A stretch of 64,000 nt of DNA from Achromobacter xylosoxidans (GCF_001457475.1 NZ_LN831029.1:5394001-5458000), one strand, 5' to 3'. Counted from the first letter of the stretch, positions 1 through 8,554 are shown. Notes: generated by a model not told the origin, from the sequence alone. Translations and numbers: made by a program.

Positions 1-328
1 CGACCACCATGTCGTTGACCGGTCCGCCGGTCAGGGCGGACAGGTCGCAATGCGTGACCAGCCGGCCGTCGGGCTCGCGCCGCAGCAGCTTGCGGTCCTT
101 CATGGAGGAAATCAGCAGGCGTCCGTCCGGCAGCCACCCCAGGCCGGACGGCTGCTCCAGGACCCGGCAGATGACTTCCACCCGGCCCTCCAGGTCGACG
201 GCGATGACCTTGCCTGTATAGAAGTCCGATGCCCACAGGCGCCCGTCGCGCCAGCGCAGTCCCTCCAGGAAGGTGTACCCCGAGGCCAGCACGGACAATT
301 CGCGTTGCGGCATGGCTTTGTCTCCCAC
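1..328 (-). CDS. SMP-30/gluconolactonase-family protein (3' end outside window)
   Basis: The leftward frame opens with GTG at 328 and runs off the left edge, so only about the first 109 residues are present. The text has the beta-propeller pattern of the SMP-30/gluconolactonase/LRE family: a 'FLEGLRWRDGRLW' strand pair, 'ASDFYTGKV', then 'PSGLGWLPDGRLLIS'. Family members hydrolyse sugar lactones or related esters, and the substrate here is unknown. GTG is preferred over the in-frame ATG at 313 because AAGGAG (335-340) lies 6 nt before the GTG but 21 nt before the ATG. The gene diverges from the symporter at 648. The family call is firm; the substrate is open. Confidence 0.75.
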   Translation of the reverse strand, partial: MGDKAMPQRELSVLASGYTFLEGLRWRDGRLWASDFYTGKVIAVDLEGRVEVICRVLEQPSGLGWLPDGRLLISSMKDRKLLRREPDGRLVTHCDLSALTGGPVNDMVV

Positions 329-647
329 GGCTTTCTCCTTATTGGTGACGGCGGGCCTGGCAGGCCCAATATCTGTATGGATGGCGCCCGCCCCGGGGCA
401 ACGCCTGGGCGTCCCGGGGCCAGGCCATTTTGTCATGAGGCCGGCGCGGCGGCAGTCGGGGTTGACCCGTCCCCAACCTGACAACTAACTGTCAGGTTGG
501 CGGCGTTAACATCGCGCCCCAAGGGTTAACCCGCGCCGGTTGCCCTCCGGCATATCCGTCATTGGACCGATCCGCCCCGCCCCATGCCGGCGGGTAAGGC
601 CTTCCCCCGGGCCGACCGCGACGATCCCCGTTTTCCTGTTTTTGAAG
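329..647. other. Divergent intergenic region
   Basis: About 320 bases separate the SMP-30-family gene from the rightward symporter. I see no convincing gene here. The region holds a perfect 11-bp-arm palindrome (473-500) and two GTTAAC hexamers (505-510 and 525-530) 20 bp apart, which suits a shared regulatory region for the two divergent genes. Confidence 0.5.
473..500. promoter_or_regulatory. Operator-like palindrome
   Basis: CCAACCTGACA (473-483) and TGTCAGGTTGG (490-500) are perfect inverted repeats around a 6-nt centre. No T-run follows on either strand, so a repressor or activator site is more likely than a terminator. A TTGACC hexamer (462-467) lies just to the left. It probably controls the SMP-30-family gene, the symporter, or both; the regulator is not identified. 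Confidence 0.45.
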
Positions 648-1958
648 ATGAATACAAAGAAGCTGACGCGTTACATCGGCATCGCCATGGTGCTGGGCGT
701 CGTGGTGGGCTATTTCTGCAACAAGTACGCGCAGAACGCGCAAGAGGCCAAGGAAATCGCCTCGTACTTCAGCCTGATCACCGACATCTTCCTGCGCATG
801 ATCAAGATGATCATCGCGCCCCTGGTATTCGCCACCCTGGTGTCCGGCCTGGCCAGCATGAGCGATGCCAGCGCCGTCGGCCGCATCGGCCTGCGCGCCA
901 TGTTCTGGTTCATCGCGGCCTCTGCCATCTCGCTGCTGCTGGGCCTGGCGCTGGTCAACATCTTCCAGCCCGGCGCGCACCTGAACCTGGCGCTGCCCGA
1001 CGCGGCCGCCACGGCCGGCCTGAAGACCGGCGACTTCACCCTCAAGGCCTTCATCGCGCACGTGTTCCCCAAGAGCATCGCCGAAGCCATGGCCAATAAC
1101 GAGATCCTGCAGATCCTGGTGTTCTCGCTGTTCTTCGGCGCGGCGCTGTCGTTCATCCGCGGCAAGGGCCACAACACCATCTACAACATGATCGACGAGC
1201 TGGCCAAGATCATGTTCCGCGTCACCGACTACGTGATGCGCTTCGCGCCGCTGGGCGTGTTCGCCGCCATGGCCGCCGCCATCACCACCGAGGGCCTGGG
1301 CGTGCTGGTCAGCTACGGCAAGCTGATCGGCGAGTTCTACCTGGGGCTGGCGCTGCTGTGGGCCATCCTGTTCGGCGTGGGCTACCTGTTCCTGGGCCGT
1401 TCGACCTTCCGCCTGGGCGGCCTGATCAAGGAACCGACCCTGCTGGCCTTCTCGACCGCCAGCAGCGAATCGGCCTATCCCAAGACCATCGAGGCGCTGG
1501 AGCGTTTCGGCGTGTCCAAGCGCATTTCGGGTTTCGTGCTGCCGCTGGGCTACTCGTTCAACCTGGACGGCTCGATGATGTACCAGTCGTTCGCGGTGCT
1601 GTTCATCGCGCAGGCGTACAACATCGAGATGAGCTTCTCGCAGCAACTGACGCTGCTGCTGGTGCTGATGGTGACCAGCAAGGGCATGGCGGGCGTGGCG
1701 CGCGCCTCGCTGGTGGTGGTGGCGGCGACGCTGCCGATGTTCCACCTGCCCGAGGCCGGCCTGCTGCTGATCATGGGCATCGATCAGTTCTTCGACATGG
1801 GCCGCACCGCCACCAACGTCGTCGGCAACAGCCTGGCCACCGCCGTCATCGCCAAGATGGAAGGCAAGGAAGAGGACCTGGCGGCCGCCGATGCCGCCGC
1901 CGACACTGCCACCGGCGCGGTTTCAGCGCCGCCGCGCACGGCCTCGCGCGAGGCCTGA
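648..1958 (+). CDS. Dicarboxylate/amino-acid:cation symporter (DAACS family)
   Basis: A 436-residue multi-pass inner-membrane carrier of the GltP/DctA family that couples uptake of C4-dicarboxylates or acidic amino acids to cation entry. The family landmarks are present. There is a Ser-rich hairpin near residue 270 ('FSTASSESAYPKT'), an 'NLDGS' turn matching the NMDGT substrate/sodium loop, and a C-terminal stretch ending 'DMGRTATNVVGN', whose Asp/Arg/Thr residues bind substrate in this family. I use ATG 648, because upstream in-frame starts add an arginine/proline-rich leader atypical of the family. A strong terminator follows at 1994-2025. Substrate choice between glutamate and dicarboxylates cannot be fixed from sequence. 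Confidence 0.9.
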   Translation: MNTKKLTRYIGIAMVLGVVVGYFCNKYAQNAQEAKEIASYFSLITDIFLRMIKMIIAPLVFATLVSGLASMSDASAVGRIGLRAMFWFIAASAISLLLGLALVNIFQPGAHLNLALPDAAATAGLKTGDFTLKAFIAHVFPKSIAEAMANNEILQILVFSLFFGAALSFIRGKGHNTIYNMIDELAKIMFRVTDYVMRFAPLGVFAAMAAAITTEGLGVLVSYGKLIGEFYLGLALLWAILFGVGYLFLGRSTFRLGGLIKEPTLLAFSTASSESAYPKTIEALERFGVSKRISGFVLPLGYSFNLDGSMMYQSFAVLFIAQAYNIEMSFSQQLTLLLVLMVTSKGMAGVARASLVVVAATLPMFHLPEAGLLLIMGIDQFFDMGRTATNVVGNSLATAVIAKMEGKEEDLAAADAAADTATGAVSAPPRTASREA

Positions 1959-1993
1959 GCCAGGCGCGCCGACTCGTTCCAGAACCGCAAGCA

Positions 1994-2025
1994 CGGGCCC
2001 CGCGATGAATGCGGGGCCCGTTTTT
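1994..2025 (+). terminator. Rho-independent terminator after symporter
   Basis: CGGGCCCCGC (1994-2003) pairs with GCGGGGCCCG (2011-2020) around a 7-nt loop and is followed directly by TTTTT. It ends the rightward symporter transcript 36 bp past the stop codon. Confidence 0.9.
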
Positions 2026-2071
2026 CATGAGTCGGCCGATCCCGCGGCCCGCCTGGGGCCGCCGCGTGGAT

Positions 2072-2506
2072 TCAGTCGTTGACCGAACACGACACCGGCG
2101 CGCCGTCCTCGAATTCCACGTCGTAGGTGTGCACCGGGTCCCAGGGCAGCGTGAACCACAGTTCATAGCCGTCGCCGTCCTCGTCGAACAGCCAGAGGGC
2201 GCGCAGCACGGCCTTCCCGGCCATCGCCTCGGCGGTTTCCTCGCCCAGCAGTTGGTCGTCCTCGATGCCGAGCTTCTTGTAGTGTTCGTACGAGTAGTTG
2301 TCCAGCAGGAAGTCGGCCGCGGCCAGGACCTGCTCATCGAGATTGTCGATGATGGCCTTGACCACCTTGGACGCCGCGCCGGAGGGCTCCTCGCCGTCGG
2401 TCTGCACCATGACGTGGATGGGCGGACGCCCCTCGCCCACAGGCACGTTTTCGGCGGCCCAGAGATCGGGTTCTTCGGGGTCCTGGGTGAAATTGAATCG
2501 TGCCAT
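2072..2506 (-). CDS. Conserved hypothetical protein, DUF2004/DUF6985-like
   Basis: A 144-residue soluble acidic protein with no signal peptide or membrane segment. It starts 'MARFNFTQDPEEPDLW' and ends with a beta-rich part, 'YELWFTLPWDPVHTYDVEFEDG'. The style resembles the DUF2004/DUF6985 group of small proteins of unknown role, but I recall that match only loosely. ATG 2506 has a GGAGC box just upstream; in-frame starts further out give arginine-rich sequence that looks non-coding. It is convergent with the symporter and separated from it by that gene's terminator. It stands alone ahead of the phn cluster. No function is assigned. Confidence 0.7.
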   Translation of the reverse strand: MARFNFTQDPEEPDLWAAENVPVGEGRPPIHVMVQTDGEEPSGAASKVVKAIIDNLDEQVLAAADFLLDNYSYEHYKKLGIEDDQLLGEETAEAMAGKAVLRALWLFDEDGDGYELWFTLPWDPVHTYDVEFEDGAPVSCSVND

Positions 2507-2624
2507 CACGCGCTCCGGAAAATAAGGCAGACGGGCCGCTCGCCCGCTGGCGGCGTCCTCGTCCGCCCATTTAACCAGATGCGCGTGCCGCCCGCTTGTC
2601 CGGCGACAAGGTCTGGCGGTTTCC

Positions 2625-3830
2625 TCAGGCCGCCACCAGGCCGTCGGCCTCGGCCGCGCGCGCGGGCGTCGGCGCGCGCGCCGGCGCATAGTGGGTCGAG
2701 AACACCAGGCGGCCGGCGCTCCAGGTATGGCTGATGAGCGGCAACGCGCCAACCTGCGCCACGGCCACCAGGTCGGCGCGCTGGCCCACCGCGATGCGGC
2801 CGCGATCGGCCAGGCCGCAGGCGTCGGCCGGATTCGCCGTCACCAGCGCGATCGCCTGCGGCAGCGTCAGGTCGGTCTGCGCCGTCACCGCGAAGGCCGC
2901 GGCGATCAGGGTCGAGGGCTGGTAATCCGAGCACAGACAGCTGGCCACGCCCGCGCGGATCGCGTCGATGGCGCGCATCGAACCGCTCTGGCTCTTGCCG
3001 CGCAGCACGTTGGGCGCGCCCAGGATGGTGGGCAGGCCGCAGGACACCGCGGCGCGGGCGGTATCGAGCGTGATCGGAAACTCGCTCATCGCCACGCCCA
3101 GGTTGCGCATGGTGGCGATGCGATGGATCGAATCGTCGTCATGGCTGGCGGTGGGGATGCCCCGGTCGCGCGCATGCGCCAGCAGCGTTTCCACACGCTG
3201 CACCGCGCCATCCTTGGCGCGCGCCTTGGCATGCGCGGCCTCCTCGGCCTGCTCGCGGCTCATGGCGTGGTTGCCGATCATGTATTGCAGGTATGACTCC
3301 AGCGTCTTGAACTGGCCCTGGCCCGGCGAATGGTCCATCACCGACAGCAGGTCCACCGCGCCCTCGTCCATCAGCTGCCGCAACACCGGCACCGAGGTGG
3401 CGTCGGTCACTTCGTAGCGGCAGTGCACGCGGTTGTCGACCAGGCTGTGCTGGCGGAAGGCGCGCACGCTGCGCACCACCTGCGCGGCGGTGTCGTTGTT
3501 GCGCACGCCCCATTCGCTGTTGGCGAACGACAGCGCATGATAGGGCGTGGTGATGCCGGCCGCGGCGTTGCGGCGATCCACCTGCGCCACCGCGAAATCC
3601 AGCGGGAACAGCACTTTCGAGCGCGGCTCGGCTTCCTTTTCGATGGCATCGCAATGCAGGTCGACCAGGCCCGGCACCAGCGTCAGGCCGCGCAGGTCGA
3701 TCTCGCGGTCGGCCGCGGCGCCATCGGGCGCGATGGCGGCGATGACGCCGTCGTCGATCAGGACGGCGCTGTCTTCCAGCACGCGGTCGGGCAAGACGAC
3801 GTGGGCGTGGGTCAGGTAGGTGCTGGTCAT
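2625..3830 (-). CDS. phnM: Alpha-D-ribose 1-methylphosphonate 5-triphosphate diphosphatase PhnM
   Basis: A 401-residue amidohydrolase-superfamily enzyme. In the C-P lyase pathway PhnM removes pyrophosphate from ribose 1-phosphonate 5-triphosphate, giving the substrate of PhnJ. The metal-site motif 'GLVDLHCDAIEK' lies near residue 60. The family signature 'MDHSPGQ-QF' and a later 'SHDDDS' and 'CSDYQPS' are all retained, as in E. coli PhnM. ATG 3830 is chosen over GTG 3836 because GGAG sits 5 nt before it. It is the last gene of the leftward phnGHIJKLM operon, 2 nt after the phnL stop. The divergent paralogue at 9423 lacks the MDHSPGQ signature, so this copy is the likely pathway enzyme. Confidence 0.93.
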   Translation of the reverse strand: MTSTYLTHAHVVLPDRVLEDSAVLIDDGVIAAIAPDGAAADREIDLRGLTLVPGLVDLHCDAIEKEAEPRSKVLFPLDFAVAQVDRRNAAAGITTPYHALSFANSEWGVRNNDTAAQVVRSVRAFRQHSLVDNRVHCRYEVTDATSVPVLRQLMDEGAVDLLSVMDHSPGQGQFKTLESYLQYMIGNHAMSREQAEEAAHAKARAKDGAVQRVETLLAHARDRGIPTASHDDDSIHRIATMRNLGVAMSEFPITLDTARAAVSCGLPTILGAPNVLRGKSQSGSMRAIDAIRAGVASCLCSDYQPSTLIAAAFAVTAQTDLTLPQAIALVTANPADACGLADRGRIAVGQRADLVAVAQVGALPLISHTWSAGRLVFSTHYAPARAPTPARAAEADGLVAA

Positions 3831-3832
3831 GC

Positions 3833-4549
3833 TCACTCCAATTCGACGGCGGCCTGCGCGGGACGCAGGGCCAGGACCCGCGACGCCACCGCGTCGCGCA
3901 CTTCTTCATCGTGGAAGATGCCCAGCAGGCAGCGGCCGGCGGCGCGCGCTTCGCGGATCAGCGCCACCACCACCGCGCGGTTGTCCGGATCCAGCGACGC
4001 GGTCGGCTCGTCCAGCAGCAGGATGGGATGCCGGGCGATGAAGCCGCGGGCGATGTTGACCCGTTGCTGTTCGCCGCCCGAGAACGTGGCGGGCGCCAGC
4101 CCCCACAGCCGCTGCGGCACGTTCAGGCGGCGCAGCATGGCGGCGGCGCGCTCGCGCGCCTCGCCGGCGTCGATGCCGGCCATGCGCAGCGGCTCGGCCA
4201 CCACGTCCAGCGCCGACACGCGCGGGATTACCCGCAGGAACTGGCTGACGTAGCCGATGACGTCGCGCCGCAGCGCCAGAATGCGCTGCTCGGGCGCGCC
4301 GACCAGCTCGACCCAGCTGTCGCCGGCGCGCACGCGGATGCTGCCTTCGGTGGCCAGGTAGTTGCCGTAAAGGCAGCGCAGCAGGGTGCTCTTGCCGGTG
4401 CCCGACGGGCCGGCCAGCACCAGGCAGTCGCCGGCGGCGGCGTCGAAATCGACCGCCTCCAGCACCGGCAGGCGAATGCCGCCCTGGTTGTGCAGGGTGA
4501 ACATCTTTCCGAGGCCCCGCACCTCGATCATGGGAGTCGCAACGGTCAT
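3833..4549 (-). CDS. phnL: C-P lyase complex ABC-type ATPase PhnL
   Basis: A 238-residue ABC ATPase with no membrane partner in the operon. It has Walker A 'GPSGTGKST' (about 47-55), the signature 'TFSGGEQQR' (about 155-163) and Walker B 'LLLDEPTA' (about 177-184). PhnL is needed for phosphonate use and works with the PhnGHIJK core, with a proposed role in attaching phosphonate to ribose through PhnI. The C-terminal 'GIFHDEEVRDAVASR' is typical of PhnL. ATG 4549 lies 2 nt after the phnK stop. The gene lies between phnK and phnM, the canonical order. Confidence 0.93.
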   Translation of the reverse strand: MTVATPMIEVRGLGKMFTLHNQGGIRLPVLEAVDFDAAAGDCLVLAGPSGTGKSTLLRCLYGNYLATEGSIRVRAGDSWVELVGAPEQRILALRRDVIGYVSQFLRVIPRVSALDVVAEPLRMAGIDAGEARERAAAMLRRLNVPQRLWGLAPATFSGGEQQRVNIARGFIARHPILLLDEPTASLDPDNRAVVVALIREARAAGRCLLGIFHDEEVRDAVASRVLALRPAQAAVELE

Positions 4550-4551
4550 GG

Positions 4552-5328
4552 TCAGCTCTGCAAAATGGAAGACACCAGCAACTGGGTGTAGGGATGCTGC
4601 GGGTCGTCGAGGATCTGGTCGGTCAGGCCGCTTTCGACCACCTCGCCGCCGCGCATCACCAGCGTGCGATGCGCCAGCAGGCGCGCCACCGCCAGGTCGT
4701 GCGTCACCACGATCGCGGCCAGGCCCAGGTCGGTCACCAGCTGGCGCAGCAGGTCCAGCAGGCGCGCCTGCACCGACACGTCGAGCGACGCGGTCGGCTC
4801 GTCCATGAACACCAGGCGCGGATGGGTCACCAGATTGCGGGCGATCTGCAGGCGCTGCTGCATGCCGCCGGAGAACGAGGCCGGCGCGTCGTCCAGGCGA
4901 CCTGCGTCGATCTCCATCTTTTGCAGCCAGCTGCCCGCGGCCTGGCGCAACTCGCCGTAGTGGCGGTCGCCCACCGCCATCAGGCGCTCGGCGATGTTGG
5001 CGCCGGCGCTGACCTGCATGCGCAGGCCGTCGCGGGCGTTCTGGCGCACGAAGCCCCAGTCGGTGCGGGCCAGCAGCCGCAGGCGCGCGCCGGACAGCGC
5101 GGCCAGGTCGGTGAAGCCCTGGTCGCGGGTGTCGTACCAGACGCTGCCGGCGTCGGGCGCGGTCTGGTACGACACGGCCGACAGCAGCGTGCTCTTGCCG
5201 GAACCGGATTCGCCCACCACGCACAGCACCTCGCCGGGGAACAGGTCGAAACTGACGTTGCGGCAACCGTGCACGCCGTCCCAGGTGCGCGTCATGCCGC
5301 GCACGGAAAGCAAGGGTTGGGCGTTCAT
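4552..5328 (-). CDS. phnK: C-P lyase complex ABC-type ATPase PhnK
   Basis: A 258-residue ABC-family ATPase that docks on the PhnGHIJ core through PhnJ. It shows Walker A 'GESGSGKST' (about 39-47), the signature 'SFSGGMQQR' (about 151-159), Walker B 'VFMDEP' and the switch 'VVTHDLAV'. Its resemblance to oligopeptide-transport ATPases is a known family feature. The ATG (5326-5328) overlaps the phnJ stop by 4 bp, so translation is probably coupled. It is separated from phnL by 2 nt. Confidence 0.94.
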   Translation of the reverse strand: MNAQPLLSVRGMTRTWDGVHGCRNVSFDLFPGEVLCVVGESGSGKSTLLSAVSYQTAPDAGSVWYDTRDQGFTDLAALSGARLRLLARTDWGFVRQNARDGLRMQVSAGANIAERLMAVGDRHYGELRQAAGSWLQKMEIDAGRLDDAPASFSGGMQQRLQIARNLVTHPRLVFMDEPTASLDVSVQARLLDLLRQLVTDLGLAAIVVTHDLAVARLLAHRTLVMRGGEVVESGLTDQILDDPQHPYTQLLVSSILQS

Positions 5329-6215
5329 GCGGTGGCTTCCTTTTCGGCTTGCGCGGCCTGGCGGTCGTTGCAGTATTCGGTATCGGAGCAGACGAAGCGG
5401 CGCGTGCCGGCGTCGTCCAGGATGATCTCGTCCAGGAAGCTGTCGCGCGAGCCGCACAGGTCGCAGCATTCCGACCACTTCTCCACGGTGAAGGGATGGT
5501 CCTCGAAGTCCAGGCTCTTGACCCGGGTGTACGGCGGCACCGCGTAGACCCGCTTCTCGCGGCCGGCGCCGAACAGCATCAGCGCCGGGCTGTTGTCGAG
5601 CTTGGGGTTGTCGAACTTCGGGATCGGCGACGGCCGCATCATGTAGCGGTCGTTGACGATCACGGGATAGTCGTAGGTGGTGGCGATGTGGCCGTGCTGG
5701 GCGATGTCCTCGTACAGCTTGACGTGCATGCCGCCGTATTCGGCCAGCGCGTGCATGGTGCGGGTCTCGGTCTCGCTCGGTTCGAGCCAGCGCAGCGGCT
5801 CGGGGATCGGCACCTGGAACACCATGATCTGGTCGGCCCGCAGCGGCGTTTCCGGAATGCGGTGGCGCGTCTGCACGATGCTGGCGTCGCGGGTCGATTC
5901 GGTGGTGGCCACGCCGGTCACGCGGCCGAAGAAGCGGCGGATGTTGATGGCGTTGGTGGTGTCGTCCGAGCCCTGGTCGATCACCTTGAGCACGTCGCCC
6001 GGGCCGATGATCGACGCGGTCACCTGGATGCCGCCCGTGCCCCAGCCGTAGGGCAGCGGCATCTCGCGGCTGCCGAACGGCACCTGGTAGCCGGGAATCG
6101 CCACCGCCTTGAGCAGCGCGCGGCGCAGCATGCGCTTGGTGGACTCGTCGAGGTAGGCGAAGTTGTAGTGGTCGTCGCGTTCGACCGCGGCGCCGGGAGT
6201 ATGGGAAGTTTTCAT
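5325..6215 (-). CDS. phnJ: C-P lyase catalytic subunit PhnJ (radical SAM)
   Basis: A 296-residue enzyme that cleaves the carbon-phosphorus bond of alpha-D-ribose 1-methylphosphonate 5-phosphate, releasing methane (or another alkane) and a ribose cyclic phosphate. The four cysteines of the PhnJ cluster motif are present at 251, 254, 276 and 282, with exactly the CX2CX21CX5C spacing known from E. coli. The central region has typical PhnJ text such as 'YGWGTGGIQ' and 'FFGRVTGVATTESTRDASIVQTRH'-type sequence. Its start overlaps the phnI stop by 4 bp. All expected catalytic residues are intact, so the lyase should be functional. Confidence 0.96.
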   Translation of the reverse strand: MKTSHTPGAAVERDDHYNFAYLDESTKRMLRRALLKAVAIPGYQVPFGSREMPLPYGWGTGGIQVTASIIGPGDVLKVIDQGSDDTTNAINIRRFFGRVTGVATTESTRDASIVQTRHRIPETPLRADQIMVFQVPIPEPLRWLEPSETETRTMHALAEYGGMHVKLYEDIAQHGHIATTYDYPVIVNDRYMMRPSPIPKFDNPKLDNSPALMLFGAGREKRVYAVPPYTRVKSLDFEDHPFTVEKWSECCDLCGSRDSFLDEIILDDAGTRRFVCSDTEYCNDRQAAQAEKEATA

Positions 6216-7327
6216 GGGGCAACGGCCTCGTCCAGCTGGCGGGTGGTCTCGGGGGCCGGCGCGGCGCGTTCGGCGCGCAGGCGGCGCAGCAGTTCCAGGT
6301 TGGCCTGGAAGTCCACGTAGTGCGGCAGCTTCAAGTGCTGCACAAAGCCGGAGGCCTCGACGTTGTCGCTGTGGTACAGCACGAACTCATGGTCGTTGGC
6401 CGGCGCATCGGCGCGTTCACCCAGGTCGCGCGCCTTCAGGGCGCGGTCCACCAGCGCCATCGACATGGCCTTGCGTTCGCCGTAGCCGAAGGTCAGGCCA
6501 TAGCCGCGGGTGAACTTGGGGCCTTCCTCGGCATTGCCGGAGAACTGGCTCACCATCTGGCATTCGGTGATCTCGATCTCGCCCACCGTCACGGCGAAAC
6601 CCAGTTCCTCGATGTGCATCTCGACTTCCAGGGAGCCGTAGCGGATCTCGGCGGCGAACGGATGCGTGTTGCCGTAGCCGCGCTGCGTGGAATAGCCCAT
6701 CGACAAGAGAAAGCCCTCGTCGGCGCGCGCCAGGTTCTGCAGGCGCGCCGCGCGCGAGGCCGGGAAGTCCAGCGGCTGGCGCGTCAGGTCGAAGGGCTCG
6801 GGATCGCCTTCGGGCACCGGCTCGGCGTCGATCAGGTCGTCGTGCGCCAGCAGGTCCGTCACGCGTGGCATGGCGCTGTCCAGCGGCTCGCCGGCCGCCG
6901 GCAGGGCGTCGGCCTCGCGCTCGGCTTCCAGCGAGAAGTCCAGCAGGCGCTGGGTGTAGTCGTAGGTCGGCCCCAGGATCTGCCCGCCCGGCACGTCCTT
7001 GAAGGTCGACGAGATGCGGCGCTGCAGGCGCATGGCGCCGGTGTCGATCGGCTGGGTGTAGCCGTAGCGCGATAGCGTGGTGCGGTAGGCGCGCAGCAGG
7101 AACACCGCCTCGATCACGTCGCCGGCGGCCTGCTTGAGCGCCAGCGCCGCCAGTTGCGGATCGTAGAGCGAGCCTTCCGCCATCACGCGCGACACCGCCA
7201 GCGGCATCTGTTCGCGGATCTGGTCCAGGCTCAGTTCGGGCAAGGCCCGGTCGCCGCGCCGGTAGTCGTCCAGCATGCGGTAGGAATTGAGGATGGCGCG
7301 TTCGCCACCTTTGACGGCCACGTACAT
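6212..7327 (-). CDS. phnI: C-P lyase core subunit PhnI (nucleosidase-type)
   Basis: A 371-residue soluble subunit. PhnI, helped by PhnG, PhnH and PhnL, swaps the adenine of ATP for the phosphonate to give ribose 1-phosphonate 5-triphosphate. Family text includes 'MYVAVKGGERAI' at the start, 'AEGSLYDPQLAALALKQA' near residue 50 and 'RRISSTFKDVPGGQ' near residue 110. The length is close to the usual 350-370. It sits between phnH (1-nt gap) and phnJ (4-bp overlap) in an uninterrupted operon. Confidence 0.95.
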   Translation of the reverse strand: MYVAVKGGERAILNSYRMLDDYRRGDRALPELSLDQIREQMPLAVSRVMAEGSLYDPQLAALALKQAAGDVIEAVFLLRAYRTTLSRYGYTQPIDTGAMRLQRRISSTFKDVPGGQILGPTYDYTQRLLDFSLEAEREADALPAAGEPLDSAMPRVTDLLAHDDLIDAEPVPEGDPEPFDLTRQPLDFPASRAARLQNLARADEGFLLSMGYSTQRGYGNTHPFAAEIRYGSLEVEMHIEELGFAVTVGEIEITECQMVSQFSGNAEEGPKFTRGYGLTFGYGERKAMSMALVDRALKARDLGERADAPANDHEFVLYHSDNVEASGFVQHLKLPHYVDFQANLELLRRLRAERAAPAPETTRQLDEAVAP

Positions 7328-7328
7328 G

Positions 7329-7946
7329 TCAGCTCTCCACGCGCGTGCTGCGGGGCAGCGCGCACAGTTGCCGTCCGTGCGTCAGGAACACGTCGACGCC
7401 CAGCGGGAAACGTTGATGGTTGATGCGCCAGTCGCGCCAGAAGCCTTCCGGCAGGCCGGCGGCGCGCAGCGCCTGGCGGCCCTGGATGCCGGGACCGGCC
7501 AGCGAAACCTCGGGGCCGGCGTCCAGCGATGCGACCTCGATCAGCAGCGTGGTGGACAGGTCCGGATAGGCCGGGTCGCCCGGGTGGCAGGACGCCAGCG
7601 TCGGCGCCGCGCTACCGGCCGGCACCACGGCAAAGCGCGCCAGCGAGGCCGACGGCACCACCGGGCAGGCGCAATGGAAGCGCAGGAAGTCCAGCACGCC
7701 GGCGTCCAGGCCCTGCGGCAGCCAAAGCGGCGTGTCCACGTCCACCAGCGTCAGCAACAGCGCGGTCAGCGCCGGCGACAGGCCGGCCGGCACGCCGCAG
7801 GTGGCGGCCACGTCGTACACGCGGCCCGGATGCGCCATGGCATCGAGCGCGGTGCGGAAGGTGGTCTGCGCATCGTTCACCGGATCCGCGAAGCCCGGCA
7901 ACAGCCGGCGGCTGGCGGCCGCGGCGCCAAGAAGTTCTTGATGCAT
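7329..7946 (-). CDS. phnH: C-P lyase core subunit PhnH
   Basis: A 205-residue member of the PhnH family, a PLP-transferase-like fold that has lost the cofactor and forms part of the PhnGHIJ core. The N-terminal 'GFADPVNDAQTTFRTALDAMAHPGR' region is the family hallmark. The C-terminal 'FPLGVDVFLTHGRQLCALPRSTRV' closes the domain. It starts at ATG 7946, 1 nt after phnG, and ends 1 nt before phnI. Confidence 0.94.
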   Translation of the reverse strand: MHQELLGAAAASRRLLPGFADPVNDAQTTFRTALDAMAHPGRVYDVAATCGVPAGLSPALTALLLTLVDVDTPLWLPQGLDAGVLDFLRFHCACPVVPSASLARFAVVPAGSAAPTLASCHPGDPAYPDLSTTLLIEVASLDAGPEVSLAGPGIQGRQALRAAGLPEGFWRDWRINHQRFPLGVDVFLTHGRQLCALPRSTRVES

Positions 7947-7947
7947 G

Positions 7948-8418
7948 TCAGTCCTCGCCTCGCACCATCGTGAAAAATTCGACCTTGGTCTGCGCCGCCA
8001 CGCGCGCCTGGCGCTCGATGCGCTCGGCGCGTTCGCGCGCCAGCGGCTGGATCAGCTGCGCCTGCACCGTGTCGTGCCAGTCGGGCAGTTGCAGCAGCGC
8101 GTCGGCCACCGCGGCCTGCTCGGCATGGCGCAACGAGCGGCCCTGCACGTAGGCGATGCCGACCACGCCGTTGTCCAGGCTGACGGCGCAGCGTGTCACC
8201 GTCATTTCACCCAGGTTGAAACGCGCCCCGGTGCCGCCGCTGCGGGCCCGCACCATGGCCATGCCGGTCTGCGCCGGGCGCAGCATCTGGTGCGGCGGCA
8301 GCCCGCCGAGCGAGCCGAAGGCCCCTTCCAGCATGGCCGGATCGGCCAGCGCCAACACCCGCATCCAGGCGGTCCGTCGCGCCTGGATTCCGCCCTGCGC
8401 TGTTTGTGGATGGTCCAT
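7948..8418 (-). CDS. phnG: C-P lyase core subunit PhnG
   Basis: A 156-residue first gene of the leftward C-P lyase operon. PhnG is a small helical and beta subunit that pairs with PhnI in the core complex. Recognisable stretches are 'RRTAWMRVLALA', 'MVRARSGGTGARFNLGEMTVTRC' and 'HAEQAAVADALLQ'. The start at ATG 8418 follows AGAGGAA at suitable spacing. The upstream region has a -35/-10 pair, a PhnF-like operator and, further out, a Pho-box-like site, so phosphate limitation and phosphonate signals probably both act here. Confidence 0.94.
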   Translation of the reverse strand: MDHPQTAQGGIQARRTAWMRVLALADPAMLEGAFGSLGGLPPHQMLRPAQTGMAMVRARSGGTGARFNLGEMTVTRCAVSLDNGVVGIAYVQGRSLRHAEQAAVADALLQLPDWHDTVQAQLIQPLARERAERIERQARVAAQTKVEFFTMVRGED

Positions 8419-8431
8419 TATTTCCTCTAAA

Positions 8432-8446
8432 CGTCTAGACGACTGG
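8432..8446. promoter_or_regulatory. PhnF-like operator at phnG
   Basis: CGTCTAGACGACTGG contains the perfect 10-bp palindrome CGTCTAGACG (8432-8441). The same TCTAGAC-x-x-CTGG pattern recurs at 9379-9393 in front of the second phnM. Core TCTAGA palindromes fit GntR/UTRA regulators such as PhnF, encoded next door. The site lies between the predicted phnG -10 and its ribosome-binding site, a position suited to repression. Confidence 0.65.
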
Positions 8447-8450
8447 ATGG

Positions 8451-8479
8451 AGTATGATCGCGTTCAGAAGCAAGTTCAA
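8451..8479 (-). promoter_or_regulatory. Predicted phnG promoter (sigma-70 type)
   Basis: On the minus strand TTGAAC (8474-8479) is followed after 17 bp by CATACT (8451-8456). Transcription from it would start beside the TCTAGA operator, about 30 bp before phnG. It is a reasonable but imperfect match, and a Pho-type promoter further upstream is the alternative. Confidence 0.45.
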
Positions 8480-8554
8480 CAGCCTGGTGTGAATTTTTGA
8501 TGACAGTTGCGGCAGGGACGCATCGCCTATCCCCCGCCCGCCGCTTGGTGCACA

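Noticed and set aside
492..1745. A 417-codon leftward frame over the symporter
   Set aside because: Low-complexity Gln/Arg/His text typical of the antisense of GC-rich coding DNA; the plus-strand symporter has clear family motifs.
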